Source: Watersipora subatra (Eukaryota; Bryozoa; Gymnolaemata; Cheilostomatida; Watersiporidae). Taken from it: 64,000 nt of DNA. Below are positions 46,301-57,200 of this stretch, in pieces (position 1 is the first letter of the stretch; every line of letters starts with the position of its first letter). A program made the translations under genes and the position numbers. Under the pieces are notes generated by a model. The model had not been told where the DNA came from. It was given only the letters and a program-made list of their open reading frames with translations, and did not search any database. The stretch covers positions 53,921,114 through 53,985,113 of the forward strand of contig NC_088712.1 in assembly GCF_963576615.1 (NCBI RefSeq), read 5' to 3'.

Positions 46301-49300
46301 GTATTAGTAATATATCACTATGTATTAGTAATATATCACTATGTATTAGTAATATAGCACTATGTATTAGTAATATATCACTCTGTATTAGTAATATATC
46401 ACAATGTATTAGTAATATATCACTATGTATTAGTAATATATCACTATGTAGTAGTAATATATCACTCTGTATTAGTAATATAGCACTATGTATTAGTAAT
46501 ATATCACTATGTATTAGTAATATATTACTATGTATTAGTAATATATCACTCTGTATTAGTAATATATCACTATGTATTAGTAATATATCACTATGTATTA
46601 GTAATATAGCACTATGTATTAGTAATATATCACTATGTATTAGTAATATAGCACTATGTATTAGTAATATATCACTCTGTATTAGTAATATAGCACTATG
46701 TATTAGTAATATATCACAATGTATTAGTAATATATTACTATGTATTAGTAATATATCACTCTGTATTAGTAATATATCACTATGTATTAGTAATATATCA
46801 CTATGTATTAGTAATATAGCACTATGTATTAGTAATATATCACTATGTATTAGTAATATAGCACTATGTATTAGTAATATATCACTATGTATTAGTAATA
46901 TATCACTATGTATTAGTAATATATCACTCTGTATTAGTAATATATCACTATGTATTAGTAATATATCACTCTGTATTAGTAATATATCACTATGTATTAG
47001 TAATATATCACTATGTATTAGTAATATAGCACTATGTATTAGTAATATATCACTATGTATTAGTAATATATCACTATGTATTAGTAATATATCACTATGT
47101 ATTAGTAATATAGCACTATGTATTAGTAATATATCACTATGTATTAGTAATATATCACTATGCATTAGTAATATAGCACTATGCATTAGTAATATAGCAC
47201 TATGTATTAGTAATATATCACTATGTATTAGTAATATATCACTATGTATTAGTAATATAGCACTATGTATTAGTAATATATCACTCTGTATTAGTAATAT
47301 AGCACTATGTATTAGTAATATATCACTATGTATTAGTAATATATCACAATGTATTAGTAATATATCACTATGTATTAGTAATATATCACTATGTATTAGT
47401 AATATATCACTATGTATTAGTAATATAGCACTATGTATTAGTAATATATCACTATGTATTAGTAATATATCACTATGTATTAGTAATATAGCAGTATGTA
47501 TTAGTAATATATCACTATGTATTAGTAATATATCACTCTGTATAACATAATGCATATTAACCTTATGGAGCGCATACATATTCTAATGAACATTACTAAT
47601 AAAACACCCTCCGATGCACACCCTCCGATGCTCCTATCTATGACAAACCCTAGCCTACAAAATAGATTTCAACAGAATATCAACCATAATCTAACCTGGT
47701 ACTACTTGTGGAGAAGAACTGGTGTTGTCTTGGGGAACGGTACTTTGTGTAGCCAATGTATCAGTTTTAGCCGAAATCCTTCTACGATGGACTGTGGTCT
47801 TAGCCTCGCTACTGCTGCCTATCTCTGCAATACACAGAGAACTTTGTTAGCCCCCATCGAGTAATATACAGTAATATTATGCTGCAGTAAATAACTTACA
47901 TAGTAACAAGTTGTATATTAAGTTTCCTCGTAGTAACAGTGTAATGACACCTGGGGTGCCAGTGCCGAAGCGCTACGCTGGGCCGACCTGTAGATCATCT
48001 TTTCATAGAGCACTGTAGTACAGCCATGGTTGTGTGACGCCTTGTGTCTCAAGTAAAAACAGAGACATTACAGCATTTCTACAGCAAAGTTTTCTGCAAG
48101 TGAAAGAGCTGGAAAGCAAGACCTATGAGCATAAACAATTGCGACGCTGTTGGTCGCTAAGGCCATTCCCATGACACAAAGATGACGCATCGAATGGACG
48201 TTTCGCTTGTAAATAGCAACACTGAACAACATGGCTGTTTTCATGATGGCATTGCAGCGCCATATGGAGGTGTGTCGCTACGCTATCACTCTATGGAAAC
48301 TTCGTGAAAATCTGATGTCAACTAGTTTATACAGAAACGGTTAAAAGAGCAGTCAGAATATGCTAGATTAAGTTACTTGAATAATTAAGTACCATTTAGT
48401 CTGTAAACTGGTCTGCTATGGCTAGCTAGAATAGTTAATCACACAAGTATTATTGTCCAAGTACGGACATGATGCAATGACTCTGAAACTCCTATAGCGA
48501 CAAACTGATGTACTCAGCAAAGAGCTTTCAGGAGATTTCTATCTATCATTTACGATTGTTGTTGATGTGTAAGGTTATCTGACTGCCAAGATGTTGCAAG
48601 AATAAGATCAACAAAACTTTATTGCAGTTGAAATGCTATGTTCAGGAAAATTTAAATTAAACAAGATGAATGATATTTGCGTACATATGAACTAGTTTAT
48701 AAATCTGGAATACTTTGAAAAAATTTGGATGTGGTATGCCGGAAAAAAGCTTTACGTTTAGAATTGAATTATTATAAATTATTGAATTACAATATTATAT
48801 ATGACCTAATCTATGACATTCTATACATATACATATAGTAAATCCTAAATATACATAGAGTAAACCCTAAATGTATATTTATAATAGGTATATATATATA
48901 CATGATATTCTATGTTAAAACATTTGCATGTAACTGTGATCTTTATCCGAAATATGACTGTATTTTTAAAATCTTTATCTTGCTATCTTTATCTAATCAT
49001 TTAAACACAATTATCAGGCCAATCACGCCAAGGCAGTAACAGGAAATAGCGATGATGTTGAATAGAAAAGTCTGCCGTAAACGCTGTAACCTACGTCTGT
49101 AATCTGCATCGATTAAACCATTTACATTTGTAAATTGGTAATAAAAATCCTAAATATTTATGTAGTATGTTTTGAACTCAAAGAGAACATAGGCTATGGT
49201 GCATCCTTATATCAAACTATTAGAATAACAAGCATGGAGTCAGTCACATATGCATAGATTACCAGCAAGCTCGGGCTCCAGCGGTTCACTCTCATATTGA

Positions 49301-52300
49301 GCAAGCTTGTCTGTGTACTCTTCCTTGCCTACTTGGGCATAAACCGACGTGAACAAGTCTAAACATCGCTGGGTGGATGCATCCTCGTCTCCGTAATTCT
49401 TTTGGTACAACTTTGTTGCTTTTCCACTAAATTCTAATGCCAACTGACACCTGCGCAACCGAACATTTCATACTAATTATAAATTATCTTTACGCAGTAT
49501 AGATAAAGGTGTCACAGGATACAGTTGCTATACCAACTGTAATAAATTTTAATCCATTGGGCAGATAAACAAAACCAATGTCCTATCACTTACGCAAGTT
49601 GCACTTCATAGCTCTGGAGCCACTATTTTGAAAGCAGTAAATTTTATATTATCTGAAAGCCAAGAAAATACTGCATCAATTAATTCAAAGAATTTTATAA
49701 TGGGGGTTTTTCACTGCTAGATTTTAATTGCTATGACTGGACACAGGGATTAACAAAAAGACAAACGATAAGATTTATATAGATTAAATAACTGAACCCT
49801 CCGATTGCGCAGATTTGCACTGGTGCCGACATCTTTCCGCGCTTAACTCTTCTAGCATAGAAAGTTTTTTTTTACTAAAAGCGAGTATCGTTCCTGCAAC
49901 CTTCAAAGTAATAATTGTATAGCAAGTAGTAAATTCTGTTGATGTTTTGTAATATAAAGGGATATTAAAATTATTAACAATAAAGAAAATTCTGATCAGC
50001 TATCCTGGCTGAGTTAGTGCAACAGGTGTACAAAGCTGGGATTGAAAAGTGACCCTGACCCAAATGTGAGCCTACTTCAACTAGTTCTTTTTTGAGGATT
50101 ACATCGCTAGTCTTGGAAAAGTCAATAAAGCGTAACTCCGAATCATTGAAATGGTAGGGTGCGAATTTGTCGGCACATGTCAACTACGAATCCACTCGAA
50201 TATGCTTCGGCTAGGCATAACCAAAGCAAGCATGTAATTGGACAACGTAATTGACACAATAATAGCACAAAAAGTAGATAAAACAACTTCAATTTCTGGA
50301 GTGCCGTTCAGACTCACAAAAACTTCTTTTGATTCCGCAAATATTTGCGCTTGAGGGTGGCATGGTATAAATAACTTTCACTCGCATACTCATGGTTTTG
50401 AATCCGGGCTATGGCTTTTCCATCAAATCACTTTTAAAAATTCAATGTTTTAGATCTGTTAAAATAAGGACTCGTGTAAATATTTCATCCCAGGACACAA
50501 AACCATCCATTTATTATACTACTAGGTGAATGCTCGACATTGCACGAGTAATAGAACAAGTTTGTGCATAGAACATTTATTTCAGATAGGCTGAGTTTCT
50601 TAACCTAACGAATTCGAGTAACTTAAGCTAGAACAACTTAAGTTTAAGGGTAAACTTGCAACAAAATTCACATTACAGTTATTTGGTATCAAAAGGTTAC
50701 CCATGTCTTACTATGTGTTGTAGGTGCAAAATATGTGGAAATGTGATTACAAACTTTTAAAAGCTCAAAACCGAACAGTTAATCGCAGCCATCATGAGAA
50801 TGCCGTAGATTGGAATCCCTTCCCAAAACGGCTCAAAAGTGACATAAGTTAACACAATGTGCTTCTGTTTACACTTTCATGCAACCTCATTCATCAAAAT
50901 ATTTTTACACATAAACTTCACGCATTCAATAAAACCATGTCTATTGTCATTACGCGTTTATTTCATCATCATCATTGTAATGTGTCACTTTGAGCACTGA
51001 TATCTCAAAATCTAGCCTAAAAATCAGTTTAATTTTTTAACCATAGCTCGAGGGAGTGCACATCATTCGCTGATGACCATGAGGAGCCTGTTTGTCACCT
51101 GTGATGGCCAAAAATTGCTGCAGAAATTGTTTGCAACATTTGGCAGGAAATATGGGTCACATGATCAAATTACGACCAAATGATTAGACCAAGCTGAAAC
51201 GAAACTGTAAAGTAGCAAGCATCGATATTTGGTATGGCCTTTTCGGTAGAACCGAAGTGTTTGTCATAAACTAATGCCACGAGAAGTGTTATATCGAACC
51301 TTTTATTGGCCTTTTATTTCACGGTGTCAAAACAATAACCACGTCGAGTTGAGTACTTCATCAAAATAAAGGAATTCCAACCTACGGCCGTTTTTTTAAC
51401 TGTTCGTTTTTGCACTTTTAAGAGCTTGTAATCACACTTCCACATATTTTGCACCTACAACACAGCAGAGTAAGACATGGTGAACATTTTGATACCAAAA
51501 AATGTAATGTGAATTTTGTTGCAAGTCCACCTTTAAGCTAGCTTAAGCTAGCTTAAGCATGAGTATTTTAAACAATCCGCATTAAAAAATAGCAGGTGCA
51601 TAAGTATGTTCACAATTATTCATCAGTATGGCCAGGATGGACACGAAGTCTAGTGGTTTAGCGCGCCTGTTTGCAGACCTGAAGGTTCCAAGTTCAAATT
51701 AAGTACAAACCGGATTTTTTGTTGCTAAAACTTTATCACTATAACTGGACACACGAATGACAGACCAACAGACAGACAAACACTGAGATTTATATATAAA
51801 TATTTGACTTATAATAATGTGATACCACAACATCTAGCAGACGCACTGTGGGGGAGCATTTATATAAACTACCTCGGTGTACTAGAAACAATATAGATTC
51901 AACTTACTGGTGCTTGTCAAGGCATAATTTTGCCAAACGTTCATATTCATCAGCCCGAACCACTTCGACATCGGCATCTCCGGTTGTAAGGTCATCTACA
52001 GCAGTGACATATAAATATAAAAACAACTATACACGGCTATCACTTCTGGATCTAATTACATGCACCATATTTGGAGAAGTGAGGTCTTTGAGAGTACTTG
52101 AATATTTACAGACTACTATGGTTAGGGGTTTGGAAAAAGATTGCATCATACGGTATTTGAACTTGCGACATTCATCTTGGTAGACACTAATCACCCACTT
52201 CCTGACACTTTGGAATATAATTGGGCAGCCACTTACTCTCAGTGCTTGATCGGCACGCATGACCATCTCTCACAGCCCACTAAACTGCCAATGAACTTTC

Positions 52301-55300
52301 TGAGCCAAAGTGAACAGTCATGGCTTTTCATTTGATGCAGGACTACATTACTTGCATTAGATGTATGAAATTCTACAGCGTAATGATGACAATGTCATCT
52401 ACATGTATATACATAAATCTAAAGGTTTGTGTGTGTGTCTTGGTTTGTACAGCTATAGCTATTAAAATTTAGGAATGAAATAACCGTTTCATGCTGAATT
52501 TATTCTCGGAACCTCCTGTTCCCCAGGCAAATATCTTACCAATTGAGCTACGCGAGATTAATGAATTCATTGGCTGATATATGTCGTTATGTGGATTAAA
52601 ATACACTACCACTCTCCATTACGCGCAACTTCATTTCATGCTTGCTCTCACGGCTTTTATTAGTAAAACCTGTATATAACGAGACTACTCAAATTTGCCA
52701 TTGGCAGTGTGCCAGGCTAATGGCAAGTGGTAGGCAACTACATTACCTGTCACTGTTGATAAGCTCATTTTTAATACCAGTGCAATGCCGGGCATTCCGC
52801 TAGTATAAGCATAATTGTAAATGTATGCCATCGCACATGTCCATCACCTCACATATCCATTGCCTCACATGAACTGCATCTGACACGCTAAAATCTCCAC
52901 AAGTACTACATCTCACATGTACACAATGCAACTTATATAATCCATACACAAGTATCCCACAAGCCCATCATCTCCCATGTCCAATATGGGACAAACCAAT
53001 TTTTTCTTGCATCTGTCGACTATCGATGAGAGCTGTTTCATAGTAGATCTTCTCAGCTTTGAGGAACTGAATGGCCTTTTCATCTTCGTCTTTCCTGTGA
53101 TAGCATTCGGCTATCTTGTGCAGGCACTGTGGTAGGTAGAGAAAGCCAGACCCTAGAATGTCAGGCCAACTAATATGTAGGGCCTACTGTCTTTCATATA
53201 ACTTCATATAATAACATACCCTACGGTTGTTGAAGTTTTTGTGTGATTAAAATATTAACAATTCACAAAGGTTACTATTAGGTCTAGTATCTGATGGACT
53301 TTAATGTCCACACACCATTAAACCAGAATGATGGCAGCAAGTATAAACATTTTTAAGTTTTCAGGGCAACTATGGCAAAGATTAGTGTGGTATACACACA
53401 AGTACAAAGCCCACAAAGTAAAGATACGATACTAAATATAGTCTTTAGCCTGATTTAGTAAGGAAAAACTCTTCCAAATGATGATAACCAAAACAAATTT
53501 GAAGAAACCTGAATCAGGCCATATGACTATCGTTACCTTCACAATGGACAACTTTGATATCTACCATCAGGTTCAAACAGCTCATCCTATATGGCAGTTG
53601 GAAGTAACAAAAAAGATGAAGTCTTACAATTAAAAGATAAAATAAAAATAAATGCTGATGCCAATGGAAAAGACCAGCAATTCTACAGACACATAATTTA
53701 ATTTAGCTAAAGACAAATGAAAAGAGCCTCGTAGGATGGATTTCAAATGTTGCTCCAACACAACATATTGGCATTGTGCAGAGGAAAATATTCCATTCCA
53801 AACCTGGAAGTAGATAGTTATATCCTACCAACAACTGTTAACCCAAACATTTTACCTGTAGGTGTATGTAGTTGACTTAGATTTTAGATAAATGTAGTCG
53901 AACTAGTTTGTAGATATACGTAGTTGCCCTAGTCTGTAGGTATATGTAGTTGGCCTAGTCTGTAGGTATATGTAGTTGGCCTAGTCTGTAGGTATATGTA
54001 ACTGACCTAGTCTGTAGATGTACGTAGTTGCCCTAGTCTGTAGGTATATGTAGTTGGCCTAGTCTGTAGGTATATGTAGCTGACCTAGTCTGTAGGTATA
54101 TGTAACTGACCTAGTCTGTAGATATACGTAGTTGCCCTAGTCTGTAGGTATATGTAGTTGGCCTAGTCTGTAGGTATATGTAACTGACCTAGTCTGTAGG
54201 TATATGTAGTTGGCCTAGTCTGTAGGTATATGTAGTTGACCTAGTCTGTAGGTATATGTAACTGACCTAGTCTGTAGATGTACATAGTTGCCCTAGTCTG
54301 TAGGTATATGTAGTTGGCCTAGTCTGTAGGTATATGTAGCTGACCTAGTCTGTAGGTATATGTAACTGACCTAGTCTGTAGATATAAGTAGTTGACCTAG
54401 TCTGTAGGTATATGTAGTTGACCTTGTCTGTAGGTATATGTAACTGACCTAGTCTGTAGGTATATGTAGTTGACCTAGTCTGTAGGTATATGTAGTTGAC
54501 CTAGTCTGTAGGTATATGTAGTTGACCTAGTCTGTAAGTATACGTAGTTGACCTAGTCTGTAGGTATATATAGTTGACCTAGTCTGTAGGTATATGTAAC
54601 TGACCTAGTCTGTAGGTATATGTAGTTGACCTAGTCTGTAGGTATACGTAGTTGACCTCGTCTGTAGGTATATGTAATTGACCTTGTCTGTAGGTATATG
54701 TAACTGACCTAGTCTGTAGGTATAAGTAGTTGACCTAGTCTGTAGGTATATGTAGTTGACCTTGTCTGTAGGTATATGCAACTGACCTAGTCTGTAGGTA
54801 TATGTAGTTGACCTAGTCTGTAGGTATACGTAGTTGACCTAGTCTGTAGGTATATGTAGCTGACCTAGTCTGTAGGTATATGTAGCTGACCAAGTCTGTA
54901 GGTATATGTAGTTGACCTAGTCTGTAGGTATACGTAGTTGACCTTGTCTGTAGGTATATGTAATTGACCTTGTCTGTAGGTATATGTAGTTGACCTAGTC
55001 TGTAGGTATATATAGTTGACCTAGTCTGTAGGTATATGTAGCTGACCTAATCTGTAGGTATATGTAGTTGACCTAGTCTGTAGGTATACGTAGTTGACCT
55101 AGTCTGTAGGTATATGTAGCTGACCTAGTCTGTAGGTATATGTAGCTGACCAAGTCTGTAGGTATATGTAGTTGACCTAGTCTGTAGGTATATGTAGTTG
55201 ACCTAGTCTGTAGGTATACGTAGTTGACCTTGTCTGTAGGTATATGTAATTGACCTCGTCTGTAGGTATATGTAATTGACCTCGTCTGTAGGTTTTACAT

Positions 55301-56414
55301 AGCTGACCTTGCTCAATTCCTTTGATACACTTCAAATAGTAGTCTAGAGCTGTATCAAGTCTCCCTTCAGTGAAATGAGATTCAGCCTTCAGGAATGTTG
55401 AGTTTCGTTCGGCACCAGTAATTTCATCTAAGAGAATTTTAATAACAGAGAATTTCATAAACAGGCTTCTAGCTTATTGAGTGAGCTCAAATCAACAACG
55501 TATCAGTAAATCGACTCACAATACAACTTGAAATAGCATATTTGTTTCAAACAAGAACACTTTGTTGTTATTGCTATGCACATCTCCGCCATGTATGGCT
55601 TGCAACTGTCCTAATTCTATTTACAACATAAAGCTGTAATATATCTACAAATAAAGATGACTAAACATGAGTGCTTCTAGCTGTTAATAATATATTGCAT
55701 GAATAGTTGTGTTATCTAGTAAATCCACTGTCTAAAGAAGTATATCTGTGCTTAATGCTGTTACATCAATAATATAAAAAATTAACCAAGCACAAAGAGC
55801 ATGTGAGAAAAGCAACCAGTAAACTAACTTTATTGTAACAGAATGGATTGCCCAGCCTGAAAATGTAGATCACAGATGATAATTTAAAAGTGATTTGAAA
55901 TGGCCTGTTGTGAGCTCATAATTGTTGCTTTGAGACATGTTAGCACGAAAAAGATTGACAAAGTAGAAACTTTCATACTGTGCATGGGTTCCGCTGAGTC
56001 TGCCACAGTGGTTTCTATGGGCTCCGTTGCTTCAGCCATAATGGGTTCTATTGGTTCCATGGAGTCCGTTGTAATGCTTCCTATTGGTTCCAGTGCATCA
56101 GCCGTATTGGGTTCTATCAGCTCCATGGAGTCCATTGTAACACTTCTTATTGGCTCCATTGCATCAACTGTAATTGGTTCTACCGGTTCAATGGAGTCTG
56201 TTGCAATGCTTTTCATAGGTTCAACTGTGCCATCAGTAATGGAGGCTGATGGCTCTTCCAGTGTTAGTGACTCCAAATTTTCACCTTTACTAATATCCTC
56301 TTCTCTGGCGGCCATGTTTTCAGCTGCCTCATCAGCTTCTATGTGAATATCAGCTGCAACTTCTTCACTGTCTTCAGACATTTTATTCATTCTATAATGG
56401 AATGAAACTTCCAT
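40089..56414 (-). CDS. CNST: Consortin-like membrane protein (7 exons)
   Basis: Similar to consortin, a single-pass membrane protein that in vertebrates sorts connexins from the trans-Golgi network to the plasma membrane. Exons in transcript order: 56414-55979, 55427-55308, 53152-52997, 51995-51908, 49450-49263, 47824-47696 and 40300-40089. All are GT-AG with consistent phases and give about 442 codons, or 431 residues if the third Met is used (vertebrate consortin is about 725). Supporting features: the TPR-like segment (LPQCLHKIAECYHRKDEDEK...FLKAEKIYYE), DEYERLAKLC, and a C-terminal transmembrane helix (WITLVVCSILAIILFSVVYC) followed by a short tail ending SKKGH. The N-terminal exon is acidic and repetitive. 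The first Met could be 56414, 56390 or 56381, and an acceptor-like 'ccattatag' at about 56392 favours the later ones. The last intron holds a 6.8-kb satellite. Identification is from remembered family sequence: good in exon 3, modest elsewhere. Confidence 0.78.
40397..40620 (-). repeat. Inverted repeat arm 2 around terminal exon
   Basis: Pairs with 38950-39232, with the closest match over about 107 bp (40397-40505 with 39125-39232). Confidence 0.65.
40640..40702. repeat. Nested palindrome
   Basis: 'cctatgctgcatgag' pairs with 'ctcatgcagcatagg' around 'ttaccatatac', and an outer 'catgaggtatatgataactc' pairs in part with the same arm. Lies 70 bp before satellite array 2. Confidence 0.65.
40776..47546. 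repeat. 21-bp satellite, array 2 (about 322 units)
   Basis: Unit on the plus strand is tatcactatgtattagtaat plus a. Variants include 'atagcac', 'cactctg', 'atgcatt', 'atacatt' and 'tattggt'. The register is exact: 'tatcagtatg' at 42767, 43166, 43544, 43985 and 46064 differ by 399, 378, 441 and 2079 bp, all multiples of 21. ORFs of more than 2260 codons on both strands follow from this and are not genes. The array fills most of the last intron of the consortin-like gene. Confidence 0.97.
47696..47824 (-). CDS. CNST: Consortin-like exon 6
   Basis: Acceptor 'agtattgcag'-type (tgtattgcag on minus), donor 'gtaccag|gttaga'. Encodes a Ser/Thr-rich linker (IGSSSEAKTTVHRRRISAK...SSSPQVVP) before the membrane helix. 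The satellite intron begins here. Confidence 0.72.
47930..48310. mobile_element. Dispersed element, second copy
   Basis: Uninterrupted relative of 25290-26288 ('atgacacctgg', 'gctgttggtcgctaaggcca', 'ggtgtgtcgctacgctatc'). Lies in consortin-like intron 5. Confidence 0.5.
48311..49262. other. Consortin-like intron 5, remainder
   Basis: AT-rich with 'tatatatatacat' runs; nothing coding recognised. Confidence 0.35.
49263..49450 (-). CDS. CNST: Consortin-like exon 5
   Basis: Acceptor 'ggttgcgcag', donor 'cttgctg|gtaatc'. Encodes CQLALEFSGKATKLYQKNY... and ends EPLEPELA. Phases fit exons 4 and 6. Confidence 0.75.
49451..50647. other. Consortin-like intron 4, first part
   Basis: Contains a fragment (about 49690-49800) resembling the 'ctatgactggacac' tail found at 51740. 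A tRNA-like stretch at 49995-50060 ('tggctgagttagtgca', 'gggattgaaa') may be another SINE. No exon found. Confidence 0.35.
50648..51532. mobile_element. piggyBac-type MITE, copy 4
   Basis: TTAA at 50644-50647 and 51533-51536. Termini are GGGTAAACTTGCAAC and GCAAGTCCACCT. More diverged than copies 1-3 but collinear. In consortin-like intron 4. Confidence 0.75.
51650..51800 (+). mobile_element. tRNA-derived SINE, copy 3
   Basis: A-box-like 'tctagtggtttagcgcg' and B-box-like 'aggttccaagttcaaatt', followed by a tail with 'ctataactggacacacg' and 'acagacagacaaac'. Confidence 0.5.
51908..51995 (-). CDS. CNST: Consortin-like exon 4
   Basis: Acceptor 'actgctgtag', donor 'caagcacca|gtaagt'. Encodes DLTTGDADVEVV and DEYERLAKLCLDKH, resembling vertebrate consortin just after the TPR-like core. 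Confidence 0.75.
52412..52803. mobile_element. Helitron-like element with antisense tRNA-like part
   Basis: Starts near 'acataaatctaaagg'. The reverse strand carries 'tagctcaattggtaaga' (A box) and 'aggttccgagaa' (B-box-like). It ends with the hairpin AATGCCGGGCATT followed by CCGCTAG|T, resembling a helitron 3' end (hairpin then CTRR). Lies in consortin-like intron 3. Confidence 0.5.
52997..53152 (-). CDS. CNST: Consortin-like exon 3 (TPR-like core)
   Basis: The acceptor 'gacattctag' was chosen because it keeps phase with exon 2 and restores the family alignment up to LPQCLHKIAE. An apparent acceptor further in ('taccacag') breaks the phase. The donor is 'aaaattg|gtttgt'. Confidence 0.8.
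53153..53864. other. Consortin-like intron 2, non-repetitive part
   Basis: No exon that keeps phase was found here; see rejected items. Confidence 0.4.
53865..55300. repeat. 26-bp minisatellite next to a splice donor (about 54 units)
   Basis: Unit ctgtaggtatatgtagttga plus cctagt. On the minus (gene) strand each unit reads ...CTAGGTCAACTAC... or CAAGGTCAA, a copy of the donor at the end of consortin-like exon 2 (CAAG|GTCAGC). The first unit overlaps the intron start. Confidence 0.9.
55308..55427 (-). CDS. CNST: Consortin-like exon 2
   Basis: Acceptor 'aattctcttag', donor 'gagcaag|gtcagc'. Encodes EITGAERNSTFLKAESHF and LDTALDYYLKCIKGIEQ. The donor region is the seed of the 26-bp minisatellite next to it. 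Confidence 0.78.
55979..56414 (-). CDS. CNST: Consortin-like exon 1 (acidic repeats)
   Basis: Encodes MSEDSEEVAADIHIEAD... followed by about five degenerate 14-residue repeats of the type (D/A)SMEPIEPITxDA. The donor 'atgcaca|gtatga' leaves one base of a codon. Confidence 0.7.
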
Positions 56415-56850
56415 TTAGAAAAGTGATAAAGCAGATCTCATCGAGTTAATTTGAAAAACGAAACAAAAACATGTTGCTCTAGTGTCACAATAGTACTCGA
56501 TCATCATTTATTAAAATGCTCAACTACCTACACAGTTTGTTAGTTGCATGATTTTCTCTGATCGTCCCCTCACTAATAATTATAGTAAAATATATGCTGG
56601 GACTCTTTCACAACTAGTAATTGCATAACCATAAATAAGATGCTGATGAAAACCTTTTAAACAAATTATTCCCAATTTTCTCAGCAATTGAACACCAACA
56701 ACAAGAAGGCATCAGCATCTCCACACATTTTAACTGAGCACCATTACTATAAATTAAGAAAAAATGCAAAATGAACCACATAATAAAGAATTTACACTTC
56801 TAGACAAAATATTATTTCATACAGTCAAATCTCAACTTGTAAATAAATAT
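56415..56850. other. Upstream of consortin-like gene
   Basis: Presumed 5' UTR or promoter side. No CpG island or clear core promoter element is visible. Confidence 0.3.
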
Positions 56851-57200
56851 ATATAAATCTCGGTGTATGTGATTCGGTTTGTCCAGCTCTAGCTATTAAA
56901 AGTTTGGAATGAAGAATCCGTATCGCAGAAGATTTGATCTCAGAATTTCCCGCTCTCCAGATAGTTAGCTAGCCAATTGAGCTGCGCAAGATTAGCCAAT
57001 ATAAGCAGCTATCTAGGTTAAAACGCACATAGCGACTGCGTTCCGGCGCAACATCACTAAAGCTTGCTCTCACTGCTCCTATTAATAATTTTAGCAATAC
57101 GGATACTAGCTTGCTCAAATTAGCCATTGGCCATGCGCCAGGCAACTACATTACCTGCCACTGTTTTTTAATACCTATGCAAAGCCAGGAATTGTGCTAG
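56851..57200. mobile_element. Helitron-like element with antisense tRNA-like part
   Basis: Begins 'atataaatctcggtgtatg'. Reverse-strand 'cagctcaattggctagc' gives an A box. Shared modules are 'tagccattggccatgcgcca' and 'gcaactacattacctg', ending 'attgtgctag'. Confidence 0.45.

Noticed and set aside
40722-47579. Giant ORFs of 2285 and 2262 codons on opposite strands
   Set aside because: They consist only of the 21-bp satellite translated in stop-free frames. The unit length is a multiple of three, they mirror each other, and they lie in an intron.
49974-50183. 69-codon minus-strand ORF
   Set aside because: No family similarity. It lies in a consortin-like intron beside SINE-like sequence and does not fit the exon phases.
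52222-52266. Possible extra consortin-like exon ending 'actgaga|gtaagt'
   Set aside because: No acceptor gives an open frame compatible with the phase of exon 3, while exons 3 and 4 join directly in phase.
53535-53600. Possible exon between consortin-like exons 2 and 3 (donor 'gtgaag|gtaacg')
   Set aside because: It meets a stop in the required phase, and the direct junction restores the family alignment.
55900-56346. 148-codon plus-strand ORF
   Set aside because: Antisense shadow of consortin-like exon 1, repetitive because that exon is repetitive.
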